Assembly (NCBI RefSeq): GCF_001662075.1
Contig: NZ_LYPL01000007.1
Coordinates: forward strand, 244,445 to 308,444
Source of the DNA: Rhizobium bangladeshense
Lineage (GTDB): Bacteria; Pseudomonadota; Alphaproteobacteria; Rhizobiales; Rhizobiaceae
Reading direction: 5' to 3'
Length of the DNA stretch: 64,000 nucleotides
This document shows positions 37,781 through 46,622 of this stretch, in pieces. The position numbers and the translations under genes were made by a program. Each line of letters opens with the position of its first letter. Position 1 is the first letter of the stretch. Under the pieces are notes generated by a model. That model was not told the DNA's origin, did no database searches, and saw only the letters and a list, made by a program, of their open reading frames with translations.

Positions 37781-38014
37781 ATGCAGAACATTCGCTCCAT
37801 CTTCTTCATGCTTGCCGGCGCCACCGTTTTTGTCGCCATGCTGCTTCTCACCTTTTCGGTGACGCTTGCCGTCGGCGGCATCCTTACCGTGCTCATGGTC
37901 GGCCGCGCCCTTTCGATGAAGATGAAGCCCGCTCCGGTCCGCGCCAAGGCAAACAACGGCCAACGCGAAATGCGCATCTGGAACGACGGTCGCGGCACGA
38001 TCATCGATCTCTGA
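37781..38014 (+). CDS. Small membrane protein of unknown function
   Basis: A 77-residue protein with one long hydrophobic region (about 7-43, enough for one or two helices) and a basic tail (SMKMKPAPVRAKANNGQR). I recognise no domain. Codon use is like the neighbours, and GTAGAAAGG before the ATG may serve as RBS. It stands alone, divergent from the CitE-like gene. It could be a membrane regulator or a housekeeping microprotein. Confidence 0.6.
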   Translation: MQNIRSIFFMLAGATVFVAMLLLTFSVTLAVGGILTVLMVGRALSMKMKPAPVRAKANNGQREMRIWNDGRGTIIDL

Positions 38015-38122
38015 GCGTTCTGCATTCAAAAACCTGACCGACATTGTCGGATCATGCTTCCATGATACGTCTTTGAGGCAGCCAGGCACTCAGCCGGCGC
38101 TCAGAAACGATGGAGGACGAGC

Positions 38123-38545
38123 ATGGATACGACGACGGAAAACAATCCGGTTAAGATGCCGCCGGTCAAGAATGGCCTGCTGCCCTATCTGACGGTCGAT
38201 GGCGCGGTGAAGGCCGCGGAATTTTACATGAAGGCCTTCGGCGCCGAAGAGGCGCATCGGGTGCCGGTCGACGAGAGCGGCCGCACCATGCATATTCATC
38301 TCTACATCAACGGCAGCTCCCTCATGCTGGCAGATGCCTATCCCGAATACGGCCATCCCTTCAAAGGCCATGAAGGCTTCGCCATCCAGCTGGTCATCGA
38401 CGATATCGATTTCTGGTGGGATCGCGCGGTGGCCGCCGGCGCCGAAGTCGTCATGCCGATCGAACTGATGTTCTGGGGCGACCGCTACGGCCAGCTTCGC
38501 GATCCTTTCGGCGTGCTTTGGGGCCTGAACGCCCCGACCAAGTAA
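38123..38545 (+). CDS. VOC family (glyoxalase/PhnB-like) protein
   Basis: A 140-residue single vicinal-oxygen-chelate domain. It contains LLPYLTVDGAVKAAEFYMKAFGAEE, MHIHLYINGSSLMLADAYPE and the C-terminal MFWGDRYGQLRDPFGVLWGL, the pattern of the PhnB/YhdN-like subgroup, which usually binds a metal through one His/Glu set. Function unknown. It is followed after 16 bp by a strong hairpin terminator. Confidence 0.85.
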   Translation: MDTTTENNPVKMPPVKNGLLPYLTVDGAVKAAEFYMKAFGAEEAHRVPVDESGRTMHIHLYINGSSLMLADAYPEYGHPFKGHEGFAIQLVIDDIDFWWDRAVAAGAEVVMPIELMFWGDRYGQLRDPFGVLWGLNAPTK

Positions 38546-38561
38546 GAACGCGCGCACTCTT

Positions 38562-38595
38562 GCGGCCGCGCGAAACGTCGCGCGGCCGCGATTTT
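38562..38595 (+). terminator. Terminator of the VOC gene
   Basis: A perfect 12 bp GC-rich stem (GCGGCCGCGCGA / TCGCGCGGCCGC) with an AACG tetraloop is followed by GATTTTA. It isolates the VOC transcript from leuD. Confidence 0.8.
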
Positions 38596-38678
38596 AGAAA
38601 GATTCTCCTTCATTTCGGCGGAAAACTGGACTAGATGCACATCCAGGAAAGTACATTTGCTGAAATGGAGCATGGGTC

Positions 38679-39287
38679 ATGGATAAATTCGTGAAGCTCA
38701 CGGGCGTTGCGGCGCCCCTGCCGGTCGTCAACATCGACACCGACATGATCATTCCGAAGGATTATCTGAAGACCATCAAGCGCACCGGCCTCGGCACCGG
38801 CCTTTTCGCCGAAGCCCGTTATAACGAAGACGGCTCGGAAAATCCCGATTTCGTGCTGAACAAGCCAGCCTATCGTGATGCCAAGATCCTCGTCGCCGGC
38901 GACAATTTCGGCTGCGGTTCCTCGCGCGAACACGCGCCCTGGGCGCTGCTCGATTTCGGCATCCGCTGCGTGATCTCCACCAGCTTCGCCGACATTTTCT
39001 ACAATAACTGCTTCAAGAACGGCATCCTGCCGATCAAGGTCAGCCAGGAAAACCTCGACAAGCTGATGGACGACGCCTCGCGCGGCTCCAACGCCATCCT
39101 GACCGTCGACCTGGAAAACCTGGAAATCACCGGCCCCGACGGCGGCTCGATCAAATTCGATCTCGACGAGTTCAAGCGCCACTGCCTGCTGAACGGCCTC
39201 GACGATATCGGCCTGACGCTGGAAAAGGGCAAGGCGATCGACGAGTTCGAAAAGAAGAACGCCGCTTCGCATCCCTGGGCCGCTTAA
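38679..39287 (+). CDS. leuD: 3-isopropylmalate dehydratase small subunit
   Basis: A 202-residue swivel subunit of isopropylmalate isomerase (leucine synthesis). The family pattern [20 protein letters not shown], the [13 protein letters not shown] loop, [14 protein letters not shown] and [17 protein letters not shown] are present. The large subunit LeuC is not in this window. It is followed by a terminator and a repeat, then leuB about 1.3 kb on, separated by a minus-strand PLP enzyme. Confidence 0.96.
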   Translation: MDKFVKLTGVAAPLPVVNIDTDMIIPKDYLKTIKRTGLGTGLFAEARYNEDGSENPDFVLNKPAYRDAKILVAGDNFGCGSSREHAPWALLDFGIRCVISTSFADIFYNNCFKNGILPIKVSQENLDKLMDDASRGSNAILTVDLENLEITGPDGGSIKFDLDEFKRHCLLNGLDDIGLTLEKGKAIDEFEKKNAASHPWAA

Positions 39288-39312
39288 GCTCCCAATTCAA
39301 TGATGACGATCG

Positions 39313-39339
39313 AGCCGGGCTTTCGCCCGGCTTTTTCTT
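39313..39339 (+). terminator. Rho-independent terminator of leuD
   Basis: An 8 bp stem AGCCGGGC / GCCCGGCT with TTTC loop is followed by TTTTTCTTT, beginning 25 bp after the leuD stop. Confidence 0.9.
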
Positions 39340-39345
39340 TGGTCC

Positions 39346-39443
39346 AAGCATGTCGCGCAAAAGTGTGCAGCGGTTTGCGGCTACGACATTCTTCAACAAA
39401 GAACCTAAAGCGCAATCAGCAAATCCGAAAGAACGCGCTTTAG
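39346..39443. repeat. Dispersed palindromic repeat, copy 2 of the AAAAGTGTGCAGCGG type
   Basis: It starts AAGCATGTCGCGCAAAAGTG and ends CTAAAGCGC ... GCGCTTTAG like the copy at 7163-7266, with divergence in the middle. It sits between convergent leuD and the PLP-enzyme gene, ending 3 bp before that stop codon. Confidence 0.75.
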
Positions 39444-39446
39444 AGA

Positions 39447-40379
39447 TCAGAGAAACTTCTCTTTCCAGAGCCTCAGCTTTTCCAGCGACACGCCGATGCC
39501 GCCGCAGACTTCGATCAGAGGATTGTCGAAGCGCGCAAGCAGCCCTGCATGCACGTCGGCAACAGCAAGGGCGGCACCGCAGGCCGGCTCGACCAGAATG
39601 CGCTGCGCATCGGCAAACTTCAGGCAGGCGGCAACGGCATCGGCATCGCTGACGAGAACGCTTTCAATCGGATGCTGTTTCGGCAGGTCGAAGACATGCT
39701 GGGCCACCTGCCGCGCGCCGAGCGATGTGGCGATCGAGGTGATGGCAGGCAGGGTAATGCGCTCATTTGCTTTCAGGCTTTCATGCAGCGAAGCCGCCCA
39801 CTCGGTTTCGACGGCAATCACAGGCACGTCGGGCAGCCCGTTTCGCTTTAGCCCCTCGACAATGCCGGCAAGCAGCCCGCCGCCGCCGACGCTGGTGATG
39901 ACGCAGTCGAATTCCGCACCCTTCATCACCACCTCGTCGATCAGCGTCGCATGGCCATCCCACAGAATTGGATGATCAAAAGGATGCACATAGCTTGCCT
40001 TGCGGCTGCGGGCGAGTTCGACCGCATAGGCATTGGCTTCGTCGAAAACGGCGCCGTGCACGAGGACATTGGCGCCGGTTGCCGCAACCGTCTGCCGCAC
40101 ATCGGCCGTCGTCGTCTCCGGCACGACGATCGTGACCGGCACGCCGAGCGCCCGGCCGGCATAGGCCGCGGCAATGCCGGCATTGCCGCCGGAAGCGCAG
40201 AAGATCTCGCGCGCGCCATTTTCCACCTCGTGCTGGCAAAGCCGGCCGACGCCGCGCAGCTTGAAGCTGCCGGAGGGCTGCAGCGCATCGAGTTTCAGCC
40301 AGAGAGGCTTGCTACTGGCGCTGTAGTCGGGGGCGGTCCGAACCAGCGGCGTGTCAAGATGGAGAGGTGCGAAAGCCAT
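39447..40379 (-). CDS. PLP-dependent serine/threonine dehydratase-like enzyme
   Basis: A 310-residue fold-type II PLP enzyme. The PLP lysine is K40 in PSGSFKLRG, followed by ASGGNAGIAAAYAG (substrate loop), VVPETTTADV and the PLP-phosphate glycine loop SVGGGGLLAG. The C-terminal CGGIGVSLEKL has the CGG of L-serine dehydratases of the SDS/TdcB type. No C-terminal ACT regulatory domain is present, so a catabolic or stand-alone enzyme is likely. Exact amino acid (Ser, Thr or a hydroxy-amino acid) cannot be read. It lies alone between leuD and leuB on the opposite strand. Confidence 0.85.
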   Translation of the reverse strand: MAFAPLHLDTPLVRTAPDYSASSKPLWLKLDALQPSGSFKLRGVGRLCQHEVENGAREIFCASGGNAGIAAAYAGRALGVPVTIVVPETTTADVRQTVAATGANVLVHGAVFDEANAYAVELARSRKASYVHPFDHPILWDGHATLIDEVVMKGAEFDCVITSVGGGGLLAGIVEGLKRNGLPDVPVIAVETEWAASLHESLKANERITLPAITSIATSLGARQVAQHVFDLPKQHPIESVLVSDADAVAACLKFADAQRILVEPACGAALAVADVHAGLLARFDNPLIEVCGGIGVSLEKLRLWKEKFL

Positions 40380-40547
40380 GGGAGAATATCCTGGAAATAA
40401 AAGTGTGGCGACCGTTCTAATGCGTTTGCCGGTCCAGGAGCAACCATTGCGGCCGGCGGCGAAGCGTACCGATTCAGGCCTTCTCTCGCTTGAAATGCCT
40501 ATTTCCGGGGTCTAAGAAGCCGCAGCTTGTTTTTCCAGGAGGGCTTC

Positions 40548-41660
40548 ATGACAGCGCGCAATCTTTTCCTGCTGCCGGGTGACGGCATCGGTCCCGAGGC
40601 CATGGGCGAGGTCCGCAAGATCATCGCCTATATGAACGAGGCGATGGATGCCGGTTTTGTCACCGACGAAGGCCTTGTCGGCGGCTCGGCTTATGATGCC
40701 CATGGCGCGGCGATCTCGGAAACCGACATGCAGAAGGCGCTTGCCGCCGATGCCGTTCTGTTCGGCGCCGTTGGCGGCCCGAAATGGGATAGCGTGCCTT
40801 ATGAAGTACGTCCGGAAGCCGGCCTGCTTCGCCTGCGCAAGGATCTGCAACTTTTCGCCAACCTGCGTCCCGCCATCTGCTATCCGGCCCTTGCCTCGGC
40901 CTCGTCGCTGAAGCCGGAACTGGTCGAAGGCCTCGACATCCTGATCATCCGCGAGCTGACCGGCGGCGTCTATTTCGGCGAACCGAAGGAAATCATCGAT
41001 CTCGGCAACGGCCAGAAGCGCGGCATCGACACGCAGGTCTACGATACCTACGAGATCGAACGCATCGCCGGCGTCGCATTCGAAATGGCCCGCACGCGTC
41101 AGAACCGCGTCTGCTCCATGGAAAAGCGCAACGTCATGAAGTCGGGCGTGCTCTGGAACCAGGTGGTGACCGAGACGCACAAGGCGAAATATTCCGACGT
41201 TCAGCTCGAACATATGCTGGCCGATGCCGGCGGCATGCAGCTGGTGCGCCAGCCCAAACAGTTCGACGTCATCGTCACCGACAATCTCTTCGGCGACATG
41301 CTCTCCGACGTCGCCGCCATGCTGACCGGCTCGCTCGGCATGCTGCCCTCAGCCTCGCTCGGCGCCCCTGACGGCAAGACCGGCAAGCGCAAGGCGCTCT
41401 ATGAGCCGGTGCATGGCTCGGCCCCCGACATTGCCGGTAAGGGCATCGCAAATCCGATCGCCATGATCGCCTCCTTTGCCATGTGCCTGCGTTACTCCTT
41501 CAATCTGGTCAAGGAAGCCGACAACCTGGAAAGGGCAATCGCCAACGTGCTTGACAAAGGCATCCGCACCGGCGACATCATGGCCGACGGCTGCAAACAG
41601 GTCGGCACCGTAGAAATGGGCGATGCGATCCTTGCCGAGTTCAAGGCGCTTTCCGCCTGA
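40548..41660 (+). CDS. leuB: 3-isopropylmalate dehydrogenase
   Basis: A 370-residue NAD-dependent enzyme of leucine synthesis, exact family length. Motifs: [32 protein letters not shown] (substrate Arg residues), the [20 protein letters not shown] metal site, and [26 protein letters not shown] 7 bp before the ATG fixes this start over the longer open frame. A parS-like palindrome starts 3 bp after the stop and a terminator follows. Confidence 0.97.
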   Translation: MTARNLFLLPGDGIGPEAMGEVRKIIAYMNEAMDAGFVTDEGLVGGSAYDAHGAAISETDMQKALAADAVLFGAVGGPKWDSVPYEVRPEAGLLRLRKDLQLFANLRPAICYPALASASSLKPELVEGLDILIIRELTGGVYFGEPKEIIDLGNGQKRGIDTQVYDTYEIERIAGVAFEMARTRQNRVCSMEKRNVMKSGVLWNQVVTETHKAKYSDVQLEHMLADAGGMQLVRQPKQFDVIVTDNLFGDMLSDVAAMLTGSLGMLPSASLGAPDGKTGKRKALYEPVHGSAPDIAGKGIANPIAMIASFAMCLRYSFNLVKEADNLERAIANVLDKGIRTGDIMADGCKQVGTVEMGDAILAEFKALSA

Positions 41661-41662
41661 TA

Positions 41663-41678
41663 TATTTCACGTGAAACA
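41663..41678. promoter_or_regulatory. parS-like ParB-binding site
   Basis: The palindrome TTTCACGTGAAA occurs in TATTTCACGTGAAACA, which is 15 of 16 identical to the classical parS TGTTTCACGTGAAACA. It lies between the leuB stop and its terminator. Confidence 0.65.
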
Positions 41679-41685
41679 GTTTCCC

Positions 41686-41718
41686 GCCCTTCGCATTGCG
41701 CATGCGGAGGGCTTTTTT
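41686..41718 (+). terminator. Rho-independent terminator of leuB
   Basis: The stem GCCCTTCGCAT / ATGCGGAGGGC (11 bp with one G-T pair, TGCGC loop) is followed by TTTTTT. Confidence 0.88.
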
Positions 41719-41910
41719 ATGGATGAACAATCCTGGGTTCAGTCGAATTAGCCAAAACGGGCTATCCTTGGCCATAATCTCGTGTATTTTTGCGCCGGAT
41801 TTCGCGAGTGCATACTCAGCCATCGGATGAATTTCCGGTTTATGCGCCACAAAGTGATAGAGCGCCTGTCGGACGCGCCGCGCTCGAGGCTATTTTGAAC
41901 GGACGACTAA

Positions 41911-42663
41911 ATGCGGGCATTTTGGACTTCCCTGGACAGGCGCTGGCGCCGGAGCGACGCTGCCATGCCGCCTTTGCGCTGGCAGGCCTGCCTCTTCATC
42001 ACCATCAATGCCGTGATCCTTTCCATGCTGCTCTTCGATGCGCCGCTCGGCGCCAGCGAGCCTCCTGAATCGGTGAAGCAGCTTGGCGAGCTCCTGACCG
42101 GTTTCGGCGATTCCGCCTGGCTGATCCTTACCAGCATCCTGCTCTTCTTTCAGGGCAGGGCGGGCTACAAGCTCTTGAAGACGGCGCGAGCCAGGGCTCA
42201 GGCACTCTATGTCAGCTGGATCGGCGCCTATCTCTTCGCCGCGGTCGTTTTCTCAGGGCTCCTCGCCAATCTTTTGAAGCGGGCGATCGGAAGAGCCCGA
42301 CCCGATCACTTCCATGATTACGGCATGTTTTCTTTCACGCCCTTTTCGGGCCATTCCGCTTTCGAAAGCTTTCCCTCCGGCCATTCCACCACGGTCGGCG
42401 CCTTCTTTGCGGCCTTCGCGCTTCTGTTTCCGCGCTACCGCGTTGCCTTCATCGCCTGCGCCATCTGGCTCGGCATGACGCGTGTCATGGTCGGCGCCCA
42501 TTATCCGAGCGATGTCATCGCCGGCCTTGCCTTCGGCGGCTGGTTCTCGCTGTTGATGGCCATCGTCTTTGCCCGCTGCGGTTTGCTCTTCAAACTGGCG
42601 CCCGACGGCTGGCCGCTCGCCAAGCGCCTATTTCCTGATATGGAAAAGCCCGGCGCCATGTGA
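41911..42663 (+). CDS. PAP2-family membrane phosphatase
   Basis: A 250-residue membrane protein with about five hydrophobic helices and the three phosphatase motifs: KRAIGRARP (KxxxxxxRP), FPSGHST (PSGH) and TRVMVGAHYPSDV (SRxxxxxHxxxD with Ser replaced by Thr). PAP2 enzymes remove phosphate from lipid phosphates such as phosphatidate, undecaprenyl pyrophosphate or lipid A (LpxE); Rhizobium lipid A lacks 1-phosphate through LpxE, but this protein cannot be assigned to that role by eye. It has its own transcription unit. Confidence 0.85.
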   Translation: MRAFWTSLDRRWRRSDAAMPPLRWQACLFITINAVILSMLLFDAPLGASEPPESVKQLGELLTGFGDSAWLILTSILLFFQGRAGYKLLKTARARAQALYVSWIGAYLFAAVVFSGLLANLLKRAIGRARPDHFHDYGMFSFTPFSGHSAFESFPSGHSTTVGAFFAAFALLFPRYRVAFIACAIWLGMTRVMVGAHYPSDVIAGLAFGGWFSLLMAIVFARCGLLFKLAPDGWPLAKRLFPDMEKPGAM

Positions 42664-42672
42664 GCGCCGGGC
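42648..42672. terminator. Shared hairpin between convergent PAP2 and transporter genes
   Basis: The perfect 9 bp stem GCCCGGCGC / GCGCCGGGC encloses the PAP2 stop codon in its 7-base loop and is followed by CGTTTCTC. On the minus strand it is followed by TTTTCC. It may end both converging transcripts. Confidence 0.6.
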
Positions 42673-42705
42673 CGTTTCTCGAGCTTCTCAGACGCGAGTG
42701 CGTCA

Positions 42706-44592
42706 TCAATCCATCGCGTGGATATCCCTGTTCTTCGTTTCCGGCAGGAAGATCAGGCCGATCACCAGGGTGATCGCCGCAAAGACGATCGGATACCAGA
42801 GACCGTAATAGATATCGCCCGCCGCAGCGCTCATCGCGAAGGCCGTTGCCGGCAGCAGGCCGCCGAACCAGCCGTTGCCGATGTGATAAGGCAGCGACAT
42901 GCCGGTATAGCGGATACGGGTCGGGAACAGCTCGACCAGAAGTGCGGCGATCGGGCCGTAGACCATCGTCACATAGAGCACGAGGACAAACAGGATCGCA
43001 ACCGTGCCGACCCAGTTAACGCGGGCAGGATCGGCGGTCATGGCGAAGTTGCCGCCATTGGCGATGGTATAGACCGCCATGTCGGTGACGCCATTGGCCT
43101 CATCCGCCGTCAGCAGCTTGCCTTCGACCAGCTTGGCCGCCGGCATGGTTTCCTTCGCGCCGGCGCGGATAGCTTCGGCATTGAGCGCCAGTTCCGGATT
43201 GGCGGCGATGAAGGCATCGAGCTTGGCATCCGGCACCTTGGCGACACCGCGTTTCAGCGGGTAGCCGGCATCGTTGAGCGCTATGTTGACGCTCTTTTCG
43301 AAGGCGGCGGTCATAGCCTTCGCCTTGTCTCCGGCGGCAGCGGCGTCAAAGCTCGGAACCGTCGCGTTACCAACCTTCACCGTCGCCGGCTGCCCGGCAG
43401 GGCCGGCCACGACGTCATAAGGCACCGAGTTCTTCGTCAGGAACGCCGTCGCCACGTCGCAGGAGCTGGTGAATTTCGCCGTGCCCGTCGGGTTGAACTG
43501 GAACTTGCAGTCCGCCGGGTCGGCCGTGACCGTCGCGCGGATCGAGGCCTGCGCTTCGGCAAGCGCCGGGTTTGCCGTCCAGGTCATCGCCTTGAATAGC
43601 GGATTATAGGTCACCGCGGCGATGAGAAGACCGGCCATGATGATCGGCTTGCGGCCGATCCTGTCGGAGAGAGCGCCGAAGATGACGAAGAACGGCGTTC
43701 CAAGCAGAAGCGAGATCGCGACCATGATGTTGGCCGATTGCAGATCCACCTTCAGCACGTTCTGCAGGAAGAACAATGCATAGAACTGACCGCCGTACCA
43801 GACGACCGCCTGGCCCATGGTGGCACCGAGAAGCGCGATGATCGCGATCTTGGCGTTGCGCCATTGGCCGAAAGCTTCGGTCAGCGGCGCCTTGGAGCCT
43901 TTGCCTTCCGCCTTCATGCGCTGGAATGCCGGCGACTCGTTCATCTTCAGACGAATCCAGACGGAAATGCCGAGCAGGACGACTGAGACCAGGAACGGAA
44001 TGCGCCAGCCCCAGGCGGCGAATTGAACCGGACCCATGATGGACTGAACCAGAATGATGACGATCAGCGACAGGAACAGGCCGAGCGTTGCCGTCGTCTG
44101 GATCCACGAGGTGAAGTAGCCGCGGCGCCCGTTCGGCGCATGTTCGGCGACATAGGTTGCCGCACCGCCATATTCACCGCCAAGGGCCAGGCCCTGCAGC
44201 AAGCGCAAGCCGATCAGGATGATCGGGGCTGCAATGCCGATCGTGGCGGCACCCGGCAGAATGCCGACGAGGAAGGTCGACATGCCCATGATCAGGATCG
44301 TCACCAGGAAGGTGTATTTGCGGCCGACAAGATCGCCGAGACGGCCGAATACCAGCGCGCCGAAGGGACGCACGAGGAAGCCGGCGGCAAAGGCGAGCAG
44401 CGTAAAGATGTTACGAGTCGCCTCGGGATATTGGGTGAAGTAGGTTGCGCCGATATAGGTGGCGAGCGAACCGTAAAGATAGAAATCATACCATTCGAAA
44501 ACGGTGCCGAGCGAAGAGGCGAAGATGACCTTCTTCTCCTCGCCGGTCATCGGACCGGCCTTCGCGCCGTCGATGCTTGCAACATTTGCCAT
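42706..44592 (-). CDS. MHS-type MFS transporter with a large periplasmic insert
   Basis: A 628-residue major-facilitator of the metabolite:H+ symporter family. It starts with SLGTVFEWYDFYLYGSLA and has the MFS signature GRLGDLVGRKYT (about 83-94) and its repeat SDRIGRKP (309-316). Typical members have 430-550 residues; here about 190 extra residues (roughly 335-527) sit between helices 9 and 10, a periplasmic loop. The insert holds two cysteines (C362, C378) and is hydrophilic, resembling a small soluble domain. Substrate (an organic acid or osmolyte is typical) is not predictable. The start at 44592 fits the family; the track to 44664 is an extension. Confidence 0.88.
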   Translation of the reverse strand: MANVASIDGAKAGPMTGEEKKVIFASSLGTVFEWYDFYLYGSLATYIGATYFTQYPEATRNIFTLLAFAAGFLVRPFGALVFGRLGDLVGRKYTFLVTILIMGMSTFLVGILPGAATIGIAAPIILIGLRLLQGLALGGEYGGAATYVAEHAPNGRRGYFTSWIQTTATLGLFLSLIVIILVQSIMGPVQFAAWGWRIPFLVSVVLLGISVWIRLKMNESPAFQRMKAEGKGSKAPLTEAFGQWRNAKIAIIALLGATMGQAVVWYGGQFYALFFLQNVLKVDLQSANIMVAISLLLGTPFFVIFGALSDRIGRKPIIMAGLLIAAVTYNPLFKAMTWTANPALAEAQASIRATVTADPADCKFQFNPTGTAKFTSSCDVATAFLTKNSVPYDVVAGPAGQPATVKVGNATVPSFDAAAAGDKAKAMTAAFEKSVNIALNDAGYPLKRGVAKVPDAKLDAFIAANPELALNAEAIRAGAKETMPAAKLVEGKLLTADEANGVTDMAVYTIANGGNFAMTADPARVNWVGTVAILFVLVLYVTMVYGPIAALLVELFPTRIRYTGMSLPYHIGNGWFGGLLPATAFAMSAAAGDIYYGLWYPIVFAAITLVIGLIFLPETKNRDIHAMD

Positions 44593-45419
44593 TGTCTGTC
44601 CTCCACAGAGTGATGAGCAACGCGCGCGGCCTACTCTCCTCAAGCATACCCCTGGCCGCGACACGCCTGACGGGAGTGTGCCAGAAACGGCAGATCAAAA
44701 AGAGGGATGCTTTGGGATTATGACTTTAGTCTAACAGCAGGGCGCTTTGTCGCGCGCATCGCGCTCCGTTGGAAGGAAGTTTGACTGCGGCTTGCGATCT
44801 GGACCGTTACGCTCTCAGCGCCCGCGCCGGCAATTGCCGGTAGGCGAGCAGTGCCGCCGCCAGCCCGGTGGCTTCACGGGCGAAGCCGACCGGCATGGCG
44901 GTACCGCTCGTCTCCGAGCCGAACGTGATGCGTCGGTCGAGGCGGCCCGCGAGGCGCTGGTCGTGCGAAACGATGATCAGCGTGCTGCCTTCGGCAACGG
45001 CAAGATCGAGGATCAGATAAAGGCGGCGAGAAGCATACGCATGGAAAACCCCGTTTTCGTTGCAGATATTAACAACCGGGTCGGGATACCGCAGGACGGC
45101 GCCGCTCCTTCCGCCTGGCAGCTGTCGGCGCAAAAACCTTGACTCCTATGGAAAACCTTCTAAGAGCAACAGCGGAAAAGGAATCTCCATGGTTCGCGAC
45201 GAACACGCCATTGCCGCATGCAGTGACCGGGCACGGGTTGCCGGGGTGGATATTGCCGTTCCGGTTTCTGCCAAAACCAAGGCCAAAACGACGACGAAAA
45301 CCGTCTGACGTCTCTGGCCTGCCGCTCTCTCCCCGGCTCGGCTGGGGACAGGAAGACGCGATCCGTCGCGCCTTCCCCCTCACCGGACCAGAGGAGAGAA
45401 GAGAAAGAGAGCTTGAGAA
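44593..45419. other. Intergenic stretch with only a gene remnant
   Basis: About 830 bp with no intact gene I can support. It should contain the transporter promoter (minus) and the asd promoter (plus). A fragment resembling the end of an ABC ATPase lies at 44807-45016. A 39-codon plus-strand frame (45189-45308) has an acceptable RBS, AGGAATCTCC, but no recognisable family. Sequence composition stays GC-rich. Confidence 0.4.
44807..45016 (-). pseudogene. Remnant of an ABC-transporter ATPase C-terminus
   Basis: The translation LDLAVAEGSTLIIVSHDQRL followed by AGRLDRRITF closely resembles the post-Walker-B end of LolD/YbbA-type ATPases (typically LNRELGVTLVLVTHDPALAARADR). The H-loop histidine is kept, but there is no Walker A, signature or Walker B upstream; residues before it look unrelated. 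It is therefore best read as a decayed fragment. No RBS or start belongs to it. Confidence 0.45.
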
Positions 45420-46454
45420 ATGGGTTTCAAAGTAGCAATTGCGGGAGCGACCGGAAATGTCGGCCGGGAGATGCTCAACATCCTCTCCGAACGAGGCTTC
45501 CCCGCCGATGAGGTCGTGGCGCTCGCCTCGGCGCGTTCGCAGGGCACCGAGGTGTCCTATGGTGACCGGACATTGAAGGTCTCCAATCTGGAGAACTACG
45601 ATTTCTCCGACACCGACATCTGCCTGATGTCGGCCGGCGGCGAGGTTTCCAAGAAGTTCTCACCAAAGATCGGCCAGCAGGGCTGCGTCGTTATCGATAA
45701 TTCTTCGGCCTGGCGCTACGACGCCGACGTGCCGCTGATCGTGCCGGAAGTGAACCCGGATGCCATCAGCCAGTTCACCAAGCGCAACATCATCGCCAAC
45801 CCGAATTGCTCAACCGCCCAGCTGGTGGTGGCGCTGAAGCCGCTGCACGACTTCGCCAAGATCAAGCGCGTCGTCGTCTCGACCTACCAGTCCGTCTCCG
45901 GTGCGGGCAAGGACGGCATGGACGAACTCTTCAACCAGACACGCGCCGTCTTCGTCGCCGATCCGATCGAGAACAAGAAGTTCACCAAGCGCATCGCCTT
46001 CAACGTCATCCCGCACATCGACAGCTTCATGGAGGATGGCTACACCAAGGAAGAGTGGAAGGTGCTGGCCGAGACGAAGAAGATGCTCGATCCGAAGATC
46101 AAGGTGACCTGCACCGCCGTGCGCGTACCTGTTTTCATCGGCCATTCGGAATCGGTTAACATCGAGTTCGAAAACGAGATCACCGCCGACCAGGCCCGCG
46201 ACATCCTGCGCGACGCGCCGGGCTGCCTCGTCATCGACAAGCGCGAGAACGGCGGCTACATCACGCCCTATGAATCCGCCGGCGAAGATGCGACCTACAT
46301 TTCGCGCATCCGCGAGGACGCGACGGTCGAAAACGGCCTCAATATGTGGGTGGTTTCCGACAACCTCCGCAAGGGCGCAGCGCTGAACGCCATCCAGATC
46401 GCCGAGCTGCTCGTCAATCGCGGCCTGGTCAAGCCGCGCAAGCAGGCCGCCTGA
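45420..46454 (+). CDS. asd: Aspartate-semialdehyde dehydrogenase
   Basis: A 344-residue enzyme making aspartate semialdehyde for lysine, threonine, methionine and diaminopimelate. The NADP loop GATGNVGREM (9-18), the DNSSAWRY segment, catalytic Cys130 in NPNCSTAQ, the GAGKDGMDEL loop and VPVFIGHSE with the catalytic His are present. The AGAGAAG region before the ATG serves as RBS. It is transcribed alone, ending at a hairpin. Confidence 0.97.
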   Translation: MGFKVAIAGATGNVGREMLNILSERGFPADEVVALASARSQGTEVSYGDRTLKVSNLENYDFSDTDICLMSAGGEVSKKFSPKIGQQGCVVIDNSSAWRYDADVPLIVPEVNPDAISQFTKRNIIANPNCSTAQLVVALKPLHDFAKIKRVVVSTYQSVSGAGKDGMDELFNQTRAVFVADPIENKKFTKRIAFNVIPHIDSFMEDGYTKEEWKVLAETKKMLDPKIKVTCTAVRVPVFIGHSESVNIEFENEITADQARDILRDAPGCLVIDKRENGGYITPYESAGEDATYISRIREDATVENGLNMWVVSDNLRKGAALNAIQIAELLVNRGLVKPRKQAA

Positions 46455-46480
46455 TACCATTTGTAAACCATAAGATGTTA

Positions 46481-46508
46481 AAGCCCTGCTCGGTGAGCGG
46501 GGCTTTTC
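46481..46508 (+). terminator. Terminator of asd
   Basis: The stem AAGCCCTGCTC / GAGCGGGGCTT (11 bp with one G-T pair, GGT loop) is followed by TTTT. It starts 27 bp after the asd stop. Confidence 0.85.
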
Positions 46509-46622
46509 CGGGCAAATACAACTGTATAAGCGATCGCTAAAAGGTGATCGTGACAAAATCGCGAGTGGCTGGCATCCTCTTGCCCGCCTGAAAGCTATGC
46601 AGATCGAGAGTGGGGTTTCTCA

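Noticed and set aside
45139..45435. A 98-residue plus-strand frame upstream of asd
   Set aside because: Overlaps the asd start, is Arg/Pro-rich and has no family likeness; probably non-coding leader.
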